From the NCBI RefSeq assembly GCF_002192415.1, contig NZ_CP021780.1:5022001-5086000 (forward strand): a stretch of 64,000 nt of DNA, in the 5' to 3' direction. Source of the DNA: Paenibacillus donghaensis. GTDB taxonomy: Bacteria > Bacillota > Bacilli > Paenibacillales > Paenibacillaceae. Below, in pieces: positions 43,252-53,395 of this stretch (positions within the stretch are counted from its first letter, which is position 1; each line of letters begins with the position of its first letter). The position numbers and the translations under genes were made by a program. A model generated the notes under the pieces. It ran no database searches. It was not told the origin of the DNA and was given only the letters and a program-made list of their open reading frames with translations.

Positions 43252-45690
43252 TCAATCATAGATCTCGATTTTTTTCACTGCAATTGGCCCTTGAGGAAAT
43301 AGAACTTTCAGATACCGTAATCCGCCTGATAGCTCAAGTTCAACAGATGTATCGCTTCTTAGATTGCTAGTGAATAACTTCTTAAAATACTTACCATCAT
43401 ATGAAAAAGAAATCTCAATATCCTCTTGAGAGAGTTCCTCAAAGACGACTAGGGCTTTCTCCGTATTCTTCCGTCCTTCCAAATCTACCATAATCCATTC
43501 ACCAGGAGCTGATTGCTTAGATCTCCAGTAGGTTCCTTCACAACCGTCCGTAACGTTCATAGCTGGATTTTCGGGATCAAAGCTGCTGCAAAATACTGGC
43601 CGACTTTTAGCAATATTAGAACCTTCGCCACCCCCAGGTATTCTTTCAACTTCTGGCGGACCCACTTGGATATTAATTTTCTGTCCTAACCATTCCGTTT
43701 CTCCATCAGCCATTACCTCGATTATCGCAGACTGGACCCCCTCGGCTCTAGCTTCTATCTGAATATTCCCAGCATAGTATGAGCGCAATTCAATTGCCCC
43801 TGCACCATCTAAGAAGCTACCGTTTTCTGGACTGAGCTTAAGTGTTCTTCCCGTAGGAAAGACCGCTCCTCCCTCAATGATTTCCAGTGTAATTTCAAGC
43901 GTGTTGCAGATTCTCTCCTCTTGTTCATTCAGCAATTCAACGATTATATAAGCATCATCAGTTCCATCAGTGCGAATGACCTTCTTATCTGAAGTAAGCT
44001 TTAGAGCGTAAGGCAACCCTTCCTTTTTTTTCGGCGGTGGAGCTATTCCCAGCAGTTCGTTACGGTACCAATACCATGATTGAAGTGGAAGTCTATGATA
44101 ATCAATCATGCCCATGTAGCCCATATCAAAAATAAAACTTCCATGATGAAACCCACACCATAGGGCTTTACCAGACCTCCATTTAGGATTACTTTCAACC
44201 CCATCTGTATAACTCGGGGTATATTCACCTGGTCGTTGATCAATGGTACTGCCATATTCGGATACAAAGCTTGGAAAGCCTGGATCAATATACAGAGATG
44301 CACCGTCACCGTTATATCCGGCAAGATCGCCTAATGCGTCGAAGCCTTGCCGCTGAGCTCCACCGACTGCAGCAGGGCGGGTGGGATCAAGTCGACGACT
44401 CTCCTCTACTAGCCTAATGGTAAGCTCCCGCGCCTCTTCCATAACAGCGTCTTCACTGAAAAAGGGCTCATTGCTCATGCTCCATGTAATAATACTGGGA
44501 TGATTCCGGTTCGTTCGTATCATTTCACGCAGCGTCTCTAAACAGCTCTCTTCAAATTCCTCCTTGTCTTCCTCATGGACCGGGTAGGCGCTTGCGGTCC
44601 AATAGCCTTCAATATTGGGCCCCCCTACACCCCAGAAGCAAAGTTCCGACCAGAACAGAACCCCCTGCCTGTCGCATTCTGTTGCAAAATAAGGATGATG
44701 CGGATAATGTGAGCCTCGAATAAAGTTCATACCACAATCTTTAATCAGCTTCACATCTCGATGCATCCCCGCCCGAGTGACGGCATCCCCCCAACCTGCA
44801 TGATCCTGATGTACATTAGCGCCTAAGATATCATAGTGGCTACCATTAATAAAGAAACCTTCGGTGGCATCAAAATAGAACCACCGCATACCAAATGATG
44901 TAACAACTTCGTCTTTAAGTACGTCTTCTTCATACAAGCGACTGATAAGCGTATATAGATAGGGGGAATCTGGATGCCAAAGCTTCGGTTGATCCACAAA
45001 GCCTGTCTGTTTGACAGTCAAACACTGCCCCGCGCCCAACACCTCTGATTGTACTGTTTCAAACACCTGTTCTCCAGAATACTCCACACTTGATACTAGC
45101 CGGAAAGTTACCGATTGCGAATTAGCATTGACAATTTCGGTTTCGAGGCTGACCAAAGCTTGATCTGTCGTAACCTCCGGTGTAGTCACATAAGTCCCGT
45201 TCCACTCAATATGCAAAGGTTCTGTAACTATTAGACTAACATCTCGATACAGTCCTCCGTTAAACACATGTTCTCCAGCCCGAGGTGCTAGTCTAGGATT
45301 CCAGAGATTATTTAATCTTACAAACAGCAGGTTATTGCCTTCCTTAGCGATCGCAGATATATCAATGATAAATGCCGTATATCCACCTTTATGGCTTCCG
45401 ACTAGTTGACCATTCAGGTATATCTCGGCATCCTGAAATGCAGCCTGAAATTCCAGCAAGATCTTCTTACCCTTCCACTCAGGTTCTATGTGCAACTGCT
45501 TACGGTAACAGCCATAGCCTACATAAAATTCATTCTCCATAAAATATGGTGTTCCGAACGAATGCGGAATGCCGATATCATACCAAGCAGAATCATCAAA
45601 ATCCGATTCCTTGCCAGTAATATTGTCTCCATAAGAGAATTTCCAGTTGTCATTAATCAATTTTTCAACGCGATGTGTATATGAGTTCAA
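43252..45690 (-). CDS. glycoside hydrolase family 2 (beta-galactosidase-like) with C-terminal F5/8 module
   Basis: 812 residues, TTG start behind AAAGGATG, no signal peptide. Order: sugar-binding jelly roll (about 10-160), Ig-like domain (160-265), TIM barrel (about 275-560) with acid/base Glu408 in SMSNEP and likely nucleophile Glu478 in FVSEYGS. Next comes a PPPKKKEGLPYALKLTS domain typical of GH2 C-terminal regions, and an F5/8 type C (CBM32-like) module (about 690-812). Substrate could be galactoside, glucuronide or arabinoside. Faces away from the lipoprotein gene at 45855 but on the same strand, separated by a terminator. Confidence 0.9.
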   Translation of the reverse strand: MNSYTHRVEKLINDNWKFSYGDNITGKESDFDDSAWYDIGIPHSFGTPYFMENEFYVGYGCYRKQLHIEPEWKGKKILLEFQAAFQDAEIYLNGQLVGSHKGGYTAFIIDISAIAKEGNNLLFVRLNNLWNPRLAPRAGEHVFNGGLYRDVSLIVTEPLHIEWNGTYVTTPEVTTDQALVSLETEIVNANSQSVTFRLVSSVEYSGEQVFETVQSEVLGAGQCLTVKQTGFVDQPKLWHPDSPYLYTLISRLYEEDVLKDEVVTSFGMRWFYFDATEGFFINGSHYDILGANVHQDHAGWGDAVTRAGMHRDVKLIKDCGMNFIRGSHYPHHPYFATECDRQGVLFWSELCFWGVGGPNIEGYWTASAYPVHEEDKEEFEESCLETLREMIRTNRNHPSIITWSMSNEPFFSEDAVMEEARELTIRLVEESRRLDPTRPAAVGGAQRQGFDALGDLAGYNGDGASLYIDPGFPSFVSEYGSTIDQRPGEYTPSYTDGVESNPKWRSGKALWCGFHHGSFIFDMGYMGMIDYHRLPLQSWYWYRNELLGIAPPPKKKEGLPYALKLTSDKKVIRTDGTDDAYIIVELLNEQEERICNTLEITLEIIEGGAVFPTGRTLKLSPENGSFLDGAGAIELRSYYAGNIQIEARAEGVQSAIIEVMADGETEWLGQKINIQVGPPEVERIPGGGEGSNIAKSRPVFCSSFDPENPAMNVTDGCEGTYWRSKQSAPGEWIMVDLEGRKNTEKALVVFEELSQEDIEISFSYDGKYFKKLFTSNLRSDTSVELELSGGLRYLKVLFPQGPIAVKKIEIYD

Positions 45691-45796
45691 TCCACTTCAT
45701 CCTTTCACAGCTTAAACTTTATTATGATTATAATATATATCAATTACCATTATCATAATATTATTTTCATATATATATAACAATATTACTATTACA

Positions 45797-45832
45797 AATA
45801 ATCCTCCTTCAATTATTGAAGGAGGATTATTA
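45797..45832 (-). terminator. terminator of the importer operon 49444-45855
   Basis: AATCCTCCTTCAA and TTGAAGGAGGATT form a perfect 13 bp stem with a 3-base loop, 23 bases past the lipoprotein stop. Confidence 0.85.
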
Positions 45833-45854
45833 TTGTTACTATTCAGCTATCTGC

Positions 45855-47432
45855 TTATTTTGATGCTTTTAAAGCATCTAATTGTTTTTGCAATTCTGCC
45901 AAATACTTATCATAGCCGGCATTCTTGAGCTGCTTCTGAACATTAGCAATATCCTTGTCGATATCATTTGAAACACCACAGGTTAGAGGCAGAATATATT
46001 GCGTTTTCACCGTTTCAATATTTGACAATTCTGTTGCTAGCATAGAAGTGTCGAAGCTAAACCCCGCATATGGATCCACAGGGGCGGTTTCAGTCAGCTT
46101 GATTCCTTCTGCCTGGAGATCATCATTGATTTTCTTCCATTCTCCCGGATAGTTTACTTGAAGGTTCATATACCCATCATTCAAACCAGTCCATGCCGGT
46201 TTAACATTATCAGTCGGAATGCCTTCGTAATTGATGTAACCCTCTGAATCTAGCTTATAGTTCTCCCCCTCTACACCATACATAAGTAGATTATAATATT
46301 TCTGGTCAGTATGAGCCTTCTCAAGCAGTTTCAGTATCTCTTCGGCATACTGAGATTGGGTTCCGATTGAAATAGCTGTTGTAGTTTGTGGATTAATCAC
46401 ACCTTGGAAGGTGGGAACATTATTCATATAATAATCATACCAGCCATATACAAAGTCAGGGTTCGCCTCTTTAAGAACACCGATATAACCGCCGCTCGCT
46501 GCCCCGAAGTGGTTACTGAACTCAAGAGGTTTTTGATCCACCTTCATTAACTCTAATGTTTCGGCCGTGGCATTGCCTTGAGAAGCTAGAATATCATGGT
46601 CAGCAATACCATCATCGTACCATTTTTTAGCTTTTTCAGCAGCCTGCTTGAACTCGGTAGTCTCATACATATTCACCACTGTATATGGATCATCTACAGA
46701 TGCTACAGCAAGTCCTTGCACAATTCTAAGATATTTGCTGCCAGCAATCATTGTCCAGATATTATTGCCATAACGTGGATCATTAATCATCGGTGTGGAC
46801 GGATATTCCTCTTTGGCCTTGTATAAATACTGCTCAACAGTATCCAGACTGTTAATCTCAGGAAGATTCCATTTTTCTCTTAAATCCTCCCGATATAGCA
46901 TTCCTTCGGAACCGCCTCCCGGTTTACCAAGTTGAGGGATACCATAGATCTTTCCGTCAATTTTCATTTGATCCAATTTACCATCATAGTGCTTAACCAG
47001 TTCGGGCACTTGATCCATCATCGGCGTAAGATCTACGAATGCATTCTTAGAAGCAAAATTGGCGAAGTCCGACCACGCACCGCCAACATATATATCATAC
47101 TCTTTCGCAGCTATGGCCCGGCTGATCTGATTCTTCTCATCGCCCCAAGGTACATAATCAAATCGGACCTTAATCCCCAAATCCTTTACCGTCAACTCAT
47201 CGAGCTCTTTATAGAAGTTATCCAAGCCGCTCTTGGGCTCATTCCCCATAGTAATCGCTTTCAATACTGGAGCATCTGCAACACTCTCTGTTCCCGCGGT
47301 ATTCCCCCCGGGAGATGGACTTGCATTTGTACTAGCATTTCCATTACCATTGTTCGAACATGCAGCAGTTGTAACCAGCATTGCTGTCAACGCCGTTATG
47401 GCTACCATTCTTCCCGATTTCTGTACTTTCAA
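45855..47432 (-). CDS. sugar ABC transporter substrate-binding lipoprotein (LplA-like)
   Basis: 525 residues. Lipobox TAAC (Cys25) after a basic signal peptide, then a Gly/Asn/Ser linker. The fold is the same group as the 16792 protein: YVPWGDEKNQISRAIAAKEY, GGAWSDFANFASKNAFVDL near the start, and LKNAGYDKYLAELQKQLDAL at the end. TTG start behind GGAGGGG. Last gene of the second importer operon. Confidence 0.92.
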   Translation of the reverse strand: MKVQKSGRMVAITALTAMLVTTAACSNNGNGNASTNASPSPGGNTAGTESVADAPVLKAITMGNEPKSGLDNFYKELDELTVKDLGIKVRFDYVPWGDEKNQISRAIAAKEYDIYVGGAWSDFANFASKNAFVDLTPMMDQVPELVKHYDGKLDQMKIDGKIYGIPQLGKPGGGSEGMLYREDLREKWNLPEINSLDTVEQYLYKAKEEYPSTPMINDPRYGNNIWTMIAGSKYLRIVQGLAVASVDDPYTVVNMYETTEFKQAAEKAKKWYDDGIADHDILASQGNATAETLELMKVDQKPLEFSNHFGAASGGYIGVLKEANPDFVYGWYDYYMNNVPTFQGVINPQTTTAISIGTQSQYAEEILKLLEKAHTDQKYYNLLMYGVEGENYKLDSEGYINYEGIPTDNVKPAWTGLNDGYMNLQVNYPGEWKKINDDLQAEGIKLTETAPVDPYAGFSFDTSMLATELSNIETVKTQYILPLTCGVSNDIDKDIANVQKQLKNAGYDKYLAELQKQLDALKASK

Positions 47433-47510
47433 AATTGATCCCCTCCAAAATTGATTTATATGTTAATCATAGGAAGCTTGAATATCTTCAAGCCCCTATG
47501 TTTGAACATC

Positions 47511-48428
47511 CTAACCTTTCACGCTACCCACAACAAGACCACTTACGAAGTACCGCTGGGCAAACGGGTAGAATAACAATACAGGACCCGTAACTAGCAA
47601 TGCGGTAGCCAATTTCATGGTCTCACTTGGCATTTGCTGAACCATAACAATCTGTGAATCCCTTACAGCATCAGAAACTCTGGCGAGCATCCGGTATAGC
47701 AAGTACTGCAGGCCCCATTTGTCCTTATCTGTTATCAGGTAGAGACTATAGTTGAACCAGTTATTCCAATAAGCCAGTGCGGTGAAAAGACCTATCGTTG
47801 CTATAGCCGGCTTGGTCAACGGCAGTGTAATCTGCCAATAAATCCGAAAGTCTCCAGCCCCATCTATCCGCGAAGATTCCATAAGTGCTTCTGGTATACC
47901 TTTAATAAAATTTCTAAAGAGAAAAACATTAAACGGAGATAGAAGACCCGGAAGAATAATAGCCCATAAGGAATGGTTTAAGTTAAGGACATTGGCCACT
48001 ACCATATAGGTAGGTATCATGCCCCCAGAGAACAATGTTGTGAAATAAACAAAAAATGCAACCTTGTTCCGGTGTTTGAAATCTGGTCGGGAAAGCACAT
48101 ATCCACTCATGGATGTAATCAACAAGCCAAGAACTGTTCCTACAGCAGTGACATACATAGTAACCAGATAGGCTCTGCCAATGGTACTGCCCAAAGAGTT
48201 AAACACCACTCTGTAAGCCTCAAAAGTAAAGCCCTGCGGTAGAAGTGAATAGCCGTTGCGGACAACTTCCGATTCACTGCTCAGAGAGCCGGATAGCATA
48301 AAGATAAAGGGTATTACACAGATCAAGGCCGCGAGTGATAAGATAATAATTGAGAAGAAATCAAAAACCCGCACTCCCATATCTCTTTTAATTTTAGTCT
48401 TGGGACGACTATGCGTCATTGAACTCAC
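47511..48428 (-). CDS. carbohydrate ABC permease, YtcP/LplC-like
   Basis: 305 residues; GTG start at 48428 with AAAGGAGAA 9 bases upstream (an ATG three codons later is possible). Six TM segments, EAA loop MESSRIDGAGDFRIYWQITL. Pairs with the permease encoded 17 bases upstream. Confidence 0.93.
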   Translation of the reverse strand: MSSMTHSRPKTKIKRDMGVRVFDFFSIIILSLAALICVIPFIFMLSGSLSSESEVVRNGYSLLPQGFTFEAYRVVFNSLGSTIGRAYLVTMYVTAVGTVLGLLITSMSGYVLSRPDFKHRNKVAFFVYFTTLFSGGMIPTYMVVANVLNLNHSLWAIILPGLLSPFNVFLFRNFIKGIPEALMESSRIDGAGDFRIYWQITLPLTKPAIATIGLFTALAYWNNWFNYSLYLITDKDKWGLQYLLYRMLARVSDAVRDSQIVMVQQMPSETMKLATALLVTGPVLLFYPFAQRYFVSGLVVGSVKG

Positions 48429-48445
48429 AGTTTCATTCTCCTTTC

Positions 48446-49444
48446 TTAAAACAACGAATTTTCATTGTCAAACTTACGGATAACAGCATTCACGGTCAGT
48501 ACCAATGCTAATCCAAACAAAGATTGATATAGACCTGCTGCAGTACCAAGATTAATACTGAAATTCACAGTCAGAGCACGATAGACATAGGTATCAATGA
48601 TGTCTGTTGTTGTAAGCAGCAAGCCATTGTTTCCGATTATGTTCCAGAATAAATCGAATTGACCGCGCAAAATACCGCCAATGGAGAACAAGAGAAGAAC
48701 AATAATTGTTGGCTTCAGGAGTGGTATTGTAATATGACGGATGCGCTGTAATTTTGAAGCCCCGTCAACGTAAGCGGCTTCATAGATGCTCTCGTCAATC
48801 CCCATAATCGAAGCTAAATAGATTACCGTGCCGTAACCGAGACCTTTCCATATCTCAATAACTACAATAATAATGGGCCATACCCATGTCGTTCGATAGA
48901 AGTCAAATTTTTCGAAACCTAAAGAAGTAAAGATGTTATTGAATACCCCATAATTATAATTGAACAAATTGTACACAATGGAACCAATGATGACCATAGA
49001 TACAAAATAAGGCATGAACATGAGAGTTTGACTAACTCTGACGAACTTTTTCATTGCAACTTCTTTCAACAACACAGCCATGGTGATTTGGCAAAGGTTG
49101 CTTAAGACGATAAATGCTACATTGTACAAAATCGTATTTCGGGTAAGCTTCCATATGATAGAATCCATTCCACCATGGAACAGAAACTCAAAGTTTTTGA
49201 GACCGACAAATGGACTTAGCAGTCCCTTGCTAAAATCGTAATCTGTAAAGGCATTATACAATCCTGCCAAAGGTAAATAGCTGAACAGAACAAAATAGAT
49301 AATCATCGGAATAATCATAAAGTAATAAACTTTATGTGCTCGGAAATCCGTAAATGGCGCCCCTCTTTTTTTAAGCGCTTTCTTCTTTAGCGTATCCGGC
49401 ATAGGTGTGGACACTTGATTCAATGCAATCACTTCTCCCTTCAA
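48446..49444 (-). CDS. carbohydrate ABC permease, LplB-like
   Basis: 332 residues as drawn from TTG 49444, but AAGGGAG lies inside the first codons, so a TTG at 49423 (LNQVSTPMPD) is the likelier start. Six TM segments, EAA loop YEAAYVDGASKLQRIRHITI. First gene of the importer operon, 135 bases after the YesM gene's stop. Confidence 0.92.
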   Translation of the reverse strand: MKGEVIALNQVSTPMPDTLKKKALKKRGAPFTDFRAHKVYYFMIIPMIIYFVLFSYLPLAGLYNAFTDYDFSKGLLSPFVGLKNFEFLFHGGMDSIIWKLTRNTILYNVAFIVLSNLCQITMAVLLKEVAMKKFVRVSQTLMFMPYFVSMVIIGSIVYNLFNYNYGVFNNIFTSLGFEKFDFYRTTWVWPIIIVVIEIWKGLGYGTVIYLASIMGIDESIYEAAYVDGASKLQRIRHITIPLLKPTIIVLLLFSIGGILRGQFDLFWNIIGNNGLLLTTTDIIDTYVYRALTVNFSINLGTAAGLYQSLFGLALVLTVNAVIRKFDNENSLF

Positions 49445-49542
49445 AGTTATTGTAATCCTAGTCGGGAAAATGGAATATTGTAATATATGAGGATTCCTTA
49501 TACTATTTCTTTAAAAATTTTTAGTTCCACTTCATAAGAAAA

Positions 49543-49560
49543 AGGTGCCTTTCGGCACCT
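49543..49560 (-). terminator. hairpin after the YesM gene
   Basis: AGGTGCC-TTTC-GGCACCT, a compact 7 bp GC-rich stem, with a T-rich stretch on the minus strand. It separates the sensor pair from the importer operon. Confidence 0.75.
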
Positions 49561-49579
49561 CAGTTGTCTATATTTGGGG

Positions 49580-51325
49580 TTAAGACTCATATATAGCAGG
49601 CACATTAATTACGATACAACTTCCATGATCTTTTTCGCTAATGATCTGCACAGGATTTAGGGATTCATTGAAGAACAGCATCAACCTATTTTCAATATTT
49701 TTAAGACCATAGCCGCTTCCGTTATATTTCGCGTGCTTTTCTGATTTTTCTGTAAACCCTACTCCATCGTCCTCAATCCAAATTAGCAAGCGGTTTTCAC
49801 AAAGCGCAGTTTTGATTCGAATAACACCTTCTGCAATCGCTTTCTCATTAATTCCATGCATAATTGAATTTTCAACAAGTGGCTGTAGTGTTATCTTAGG
49901 AAGGATACACCCGCCGGTATCTGCACCGAGATCGATTTCAAGCTGGATTCGATCTTTGTAGCGGTATTTCTGCAACTCCATATATATTTTGCATATTTGA
50001 ACTTCACTTTCCAAAGTAACCGCATCCCCACCTTTGTTGAGGACAAGCTTGTAATAATTCGACAGAGCGTAAATGATTTCCTGAACCTTATGCCCCTCTT
50101 GCTTATGAGCCAACCAACTCATAGTATCCAAAGTATTATATAGAAAATGTGGATTAATCTGAGATTGAAGTGCTCTCAATTCCGCTCCCTTCTTCTCCTG
50201 CCCCAATCTGAACTGCTCCTTCAGCAACTCCTGTACACTTTCAATCATATAGTTATAGCTGGAAATCAAATGACCCAATTCATCGCTCCGCGGCTCAAGA
50301 TCGATAATCTTCAGCCTTCCTTGCCGGACTTGACTCATTTTGTTCATCAATAGAAAAATCCGGTGTGTAAGCGACTTGGTAACTGGAAAGATAATCAAAA
50401 GGATCAGGATTCCCACAACAGAATACACTGTTCCCATTCGCAACCAAATGTTATGAATAATCTGATTCGCCGATTTGGCAGATATCACAGACACTAAATA
50501 TAGATCGCTGCCTCCAATACGGTTTCCCCGGGCTAAAGCGGGGCCAGCAGGAAGATTCACCTCTGAAAACGAAGAACCACTCTCAAGCGGCTGAGGAAGC
50601 TTCATTGTTTTTAACAATTGATTATTATTGCTTGCTGCGACAGTTCCTTTGTCAGTCACAATATATACAAGCTGCTCCTTAACCGAAGAACGAAGCATCT
50701 CTTTAATCCGGTCCAGATTGATATTGACTGTAAAAGCTCCAGTAGATTGACTGTAATTTTTAGGGTTCCACAACAACCGTCCTAGAGATAAATAGGATTC
50801 CCCCATACTATCCGCACTCGTTGTACCACTAAGCAACCAAACAGGCTTTCCATTTCTTCGACCTAGTTCTTTTAACCACTTCTCTTCTTCCAACTGCTTG
50901 AGTGGACGGAAATATACTGCGTTGTCTCCAGAGATCAGAAATTGATCATTCACATAATACAAAATGTGGTCAAATTGCGAATCTGATTCCAGAATTTGTG
51001 TATAGGAGGTTACCGCTTGAAATAAAGCAATTTGCTTGGAGACCGGTGTAGTCATCGGGGACGCAGAAAGCGCATCATTGATTTGCCCATTGACAATTAT
51101 CATTAAAGAGATTTCTTCGATATGCGCCACCAAATTGCTCAGCGTATTTAAAGTTTGTTCATAGGCCTGATTGTCAGCAAATCTTTGCCCATTCAAAGCG
51201 TAGGTTCTGATTTCATTTTGCGAAATTAAAAAGGTAAAGATTAAGGGAACAAGCCCTATCAACACGAATAGACCAAGAAGCTTCGTTCTAATCGACATAT
51301 TTTTAAGCAGAACATTCAGCCTCAT
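49580..51325 (-). CDS. YesM-type sensor histidine kinase
   Basis: 581 residues. TM1 (about 13-33), a dCache-like extracellular sensor (about 40-290), TM2 (about 298-318), HAMP (about 320-372). The His_kinase domain has phospho-acceptor in QINPHFLYNTLDTMSWLA and an ATPase domain with PLVENSIMHGI, DDGVGF and GSGYGLKNIENR. It should sense an extracellular sugar and phosphorylate the response regulator whose gene overlaps it by 23 bases upstream. It probably controls the importer operon that follows. Confidence 0.93.
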   Translation of the reverse strand: MRLNVLLKNMSIRTKLLGLFVLIGLVPLIFTFLISQNEIRTYALNGQRFADNQAYEQTLNTLSNLVAHIEEISLMIIVNGQINDALSASPMTTPVSKQIALFQAVTSYTQILESDSQFDHILYYVNDQFLISGDNAVYFRPLKQLEEEKWLKELGRRNGKPVWLLSGTTSADSMGESYLSLGRLLWNPKNYSQSTGAFTVNINLDRIKEMLRSSVKEQLVYIVTDKGTVAASNNNQLLKTMKLPQPLESGSSFSEVNLPAGPALARGNRIGGSDLYLVSVISAKSANQIIHNIWLRMGTVYSVVGILILLIIFPVTKSLTHRIFLLMNKMSQVRQGRLKIIDLEPRSDELGHLISSYNYMIESVQELLKEQFRLGQEKKGAELRALQSQINPHFLYNTLDTMSWLAHKQEGHKVQEIIYALSNYYKLVLNKGGDAVTLESEVQICKIYMELQKYRYKDRIQLEIDLGADTGGCILPKITLQPLVENSIMHGINEKAIAEGVIRIKTALCENRLLIWIEDDGVGFTEKSEKHAKYNGSGYGLKNIENRLMLFFNESLNPVQIISEKDHGSCIVINVPAIYES

Positions 51326-52841
51326 AAATTGCCCAACTGCTTCCTATATTCCAAGGGGACATCCCCGTGCAATCTCCGAATACCCTTGTAAAATAGCTGG
51401 GCGTCGCAAATCCGCACATCTCTGATATGGCATTCATTTTGTAGCTGTTGTTGGCAATAAGCTTTTTGGCCTGCTCAATCCGATAATCTCGAATATACTG
51501 GCTTACAGTCGTTCCTACATCCTGCTTGAACAACATATTTAAATGCGGGACAGATAGATGCATATGGTACGCAACCTCCTGAACATCCAGATCGGTCTTA
51601 CTGCAATGGTTGACCACATATTTGATGACGCCACGGGTGATGAGAGAATAGCGGGAGTTCCGATTAATTACTTCTAAATATTCCTGACAAAGCTCTTGCA
51701 TAAATTGATTTAATTGATTTACCGTTCGGTTACTTCTTACGATTTGTCCGATATCAGCAGTGTGGTAAAGTTGTTCGACTTTCAAAAGCAGGGAACTCTC
51801 CTCGTTCACCAAAGTGTTTGCAATTGTAATAAATAAGGAACAGAATTTATCCTTTTCATAAGCTTTTTGGAAAATGAACGATTGAGATACCCTATCTATC
51901 CATTCGGGTAAGTGATTAGGAGAACTTTTCATAAGATTGAGGAACTCCATGTGATATCCTTGAGAACTACTTGTCCGTTTTAAGAAGCTTTCATCATATA
52001 CGGATAAATAGATGTCAGGAAAGAAAAAACATATTTCAGATGCTTTCCTTGCCTTTTCCCAGCTGTCAACAACCTCTCGAAGCTTAAATACTTTGCTGCC
52101 AATACCAGCATAAAATTCTTTAGGATACTGACTTAATAGATAGCGGGCTAGACTTTCCAATCGTCTCAGATCCATCTTAACCACTGACAAGATAAAGGCA
52201 TATTCTCCATTCCCTAAATAATCACCGATACATGGTATATTCTGATTATTCCAGAACTCATTAACTAAACTAATGTTATCGTTTTCATTTTTTAAAGATT
52301 GAATCTCTGTTACACATAAAGCAACGTATTGTGTATTTAAAGGGAAATTTACCACCTCACAGATTCCCTTGATCTCCTCAGTACGAGCCGACTTATCAAT
52401 CAGAATTCTAACTAATCTCTGACGCTCTATGTCTCTAGTCTTGTAGCTCTCAAGTTCCTTTCTCTGACTAGACTGAACAAGCTCTGTGGTCTTTTTAATT
52501 GCAAGCTCCAGTTCGTCTATACGAATAGGCTTTTCAATATAATCAAGCGCAGCCAGCCTGATTGCGCTTTTCAAATAGTCCACATCCAGATACCCGCTCA
52601 TAAACAATAACTTGCTGCTAGGGCAGATCTCAGTCAATCTTTCAGCAAAATCAATTCCATTCAACTTAGGCATCCGTATATCTGTTAGTACAATATCAGG
52701 ATGATATCTGGATGCCATTCGAACCGCCTCTATTCCATCTCTGGCTTCCAGAACTTGTTCAATGCCATAACTTTCCCATCGAATAGACTCAATTAATGCT
52801 TCTCTTGTGAACTCATCATCATCTGCAATCAATATCCGCAT
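51303..52841 (-). CDS. YesN-type response regulator with AraC DNA-binding domain
   Basis: 512 residues. The receiver domain has D7-D9 and phospho-acceptor Asp54 in VLTDIRMPKLNG, Lys103 nearby (YIEKPI). A long linker domain (about 130-400) follows. The AraC-type helix-turn-helix at the C-terminus shows LDVQEVAYHMHLSVPHLNML and MNAISEMCGFATPSYFTRVF, ending DCTGMSPWNI. AAAGGAGAGG before the ATG. First gene of the sensor pair. Confidence 0.93.
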   Translation of the reverse strand: MRILIADDDEFTREALIESIRWESYGIEQVLEARDGIEAVRMASRYHPDIVLTDIRMPKLNGIDFAERLTEICPSSKLLFMSGYLDVDYLKSAIRLAALDYIEKPIRIDELELAIKKTTELVQSSQRKELESYKTRDIERQRLVRILIDKSARTEEIKGICEVVNFPLNTQYVALCVTEIQSLKNENDNISLVNEFWNNQNIPCIGDYLGNGEYAFILSVVKMDLRRLESLARYLLSQYPKEFYAGIGSKVFKLREVVDSWEKARKASEICFFFPDIYLSVYDESFLKRTSSSQGYHMEFLNLMKSSPNHLPEWIDRVSQSFIFQKAYEKDKFCSLFITIANTLVNEESSLLLKVEQLYHTADIGQIVRSNRTVNQLNQFMQELCQEYLEVINRNSRYSLITRGVIKYVVNHCSKTDLDVQEVAYHMHLSVPHLNMLFKQDVGTTVSQYIRDYRIEQAKKLIANNSYKMNAISEMCGFATPSYFTRVFGDCTGMSPWNIGSSWAIYEAECSA

Positions 52842-53053
52842 AGTTCACCTCTCCTTTCAAACAAAGTTGTTGTAGAGATCAGCAATTCTCCTTTTATAAA
52901 ATGATATTAACGGCAAGTCATCGATCGGTCAATCACTGCAAACAACAAATATAGTTATATATTTGTCTATTTATTAATATAGGTTTTGACAGTAAAGGAG
53001 TCTATACTGAGCTTGTAAATAAAGAAAACAACACAATTAAGGGGGACAAAAGT

Positions 53054-53395
53054 ATGAAAATTCGCTATAAAAGAGCCGTGTTGACAACAGCAGTTTTCGT
53101 TCTTGTTACTGCATTAGCAAGCGGTTGCACTAAGGGAAATTCCAAAGATGCTGAGAGCACCGCCAAACAAGACGTAACAATTACTACTGCTCGCATGGTT
53201 GGAGCAGATTTTACCTTCAAGAACGGTGAAAGTACAGACGATAATGTTCACACTCGCTGGGCCAAAGATGTCATGGGTATTACTCTGAAAAATGAGTGGA
53301 CAGTTGGTACAAGTGATGCTTACACCACGAAGCTTCGCCTGCTTCTGAATTCCAATCAGAAACTTTCCGCTGCTTCGCTCCAACCTACTCAATGA
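53054..53395 (+). pseudogene. 5' stub of a sugar-binding lipoprotein gene
   Basis: A normal start (GGGGGACAAAAGT before ATG), lipobox SGC (Cys25) and the first about 100 residues of an LplA-like binding protein (ITTARMVGADFTFKNGESTD, WAKDVMGITLKNEWTVG). At about 53360-53375 the sequence switches to that of a YesN-type regulator in another frame, giving a stop at 53393-53395. About 80% of the lipoprotein gene is missing. The promoter and signal peptide are intact, so a short secreted lipopeptide could still be made. Confidence 0.82.

Noticed and set aside
49371..49384. AAGCGCTTTC as a further cre site
   Set aside because: It lies inside the coding sequence for a Lys-rich segment of the permease, where AAA/AAG/GCG codons explain it.
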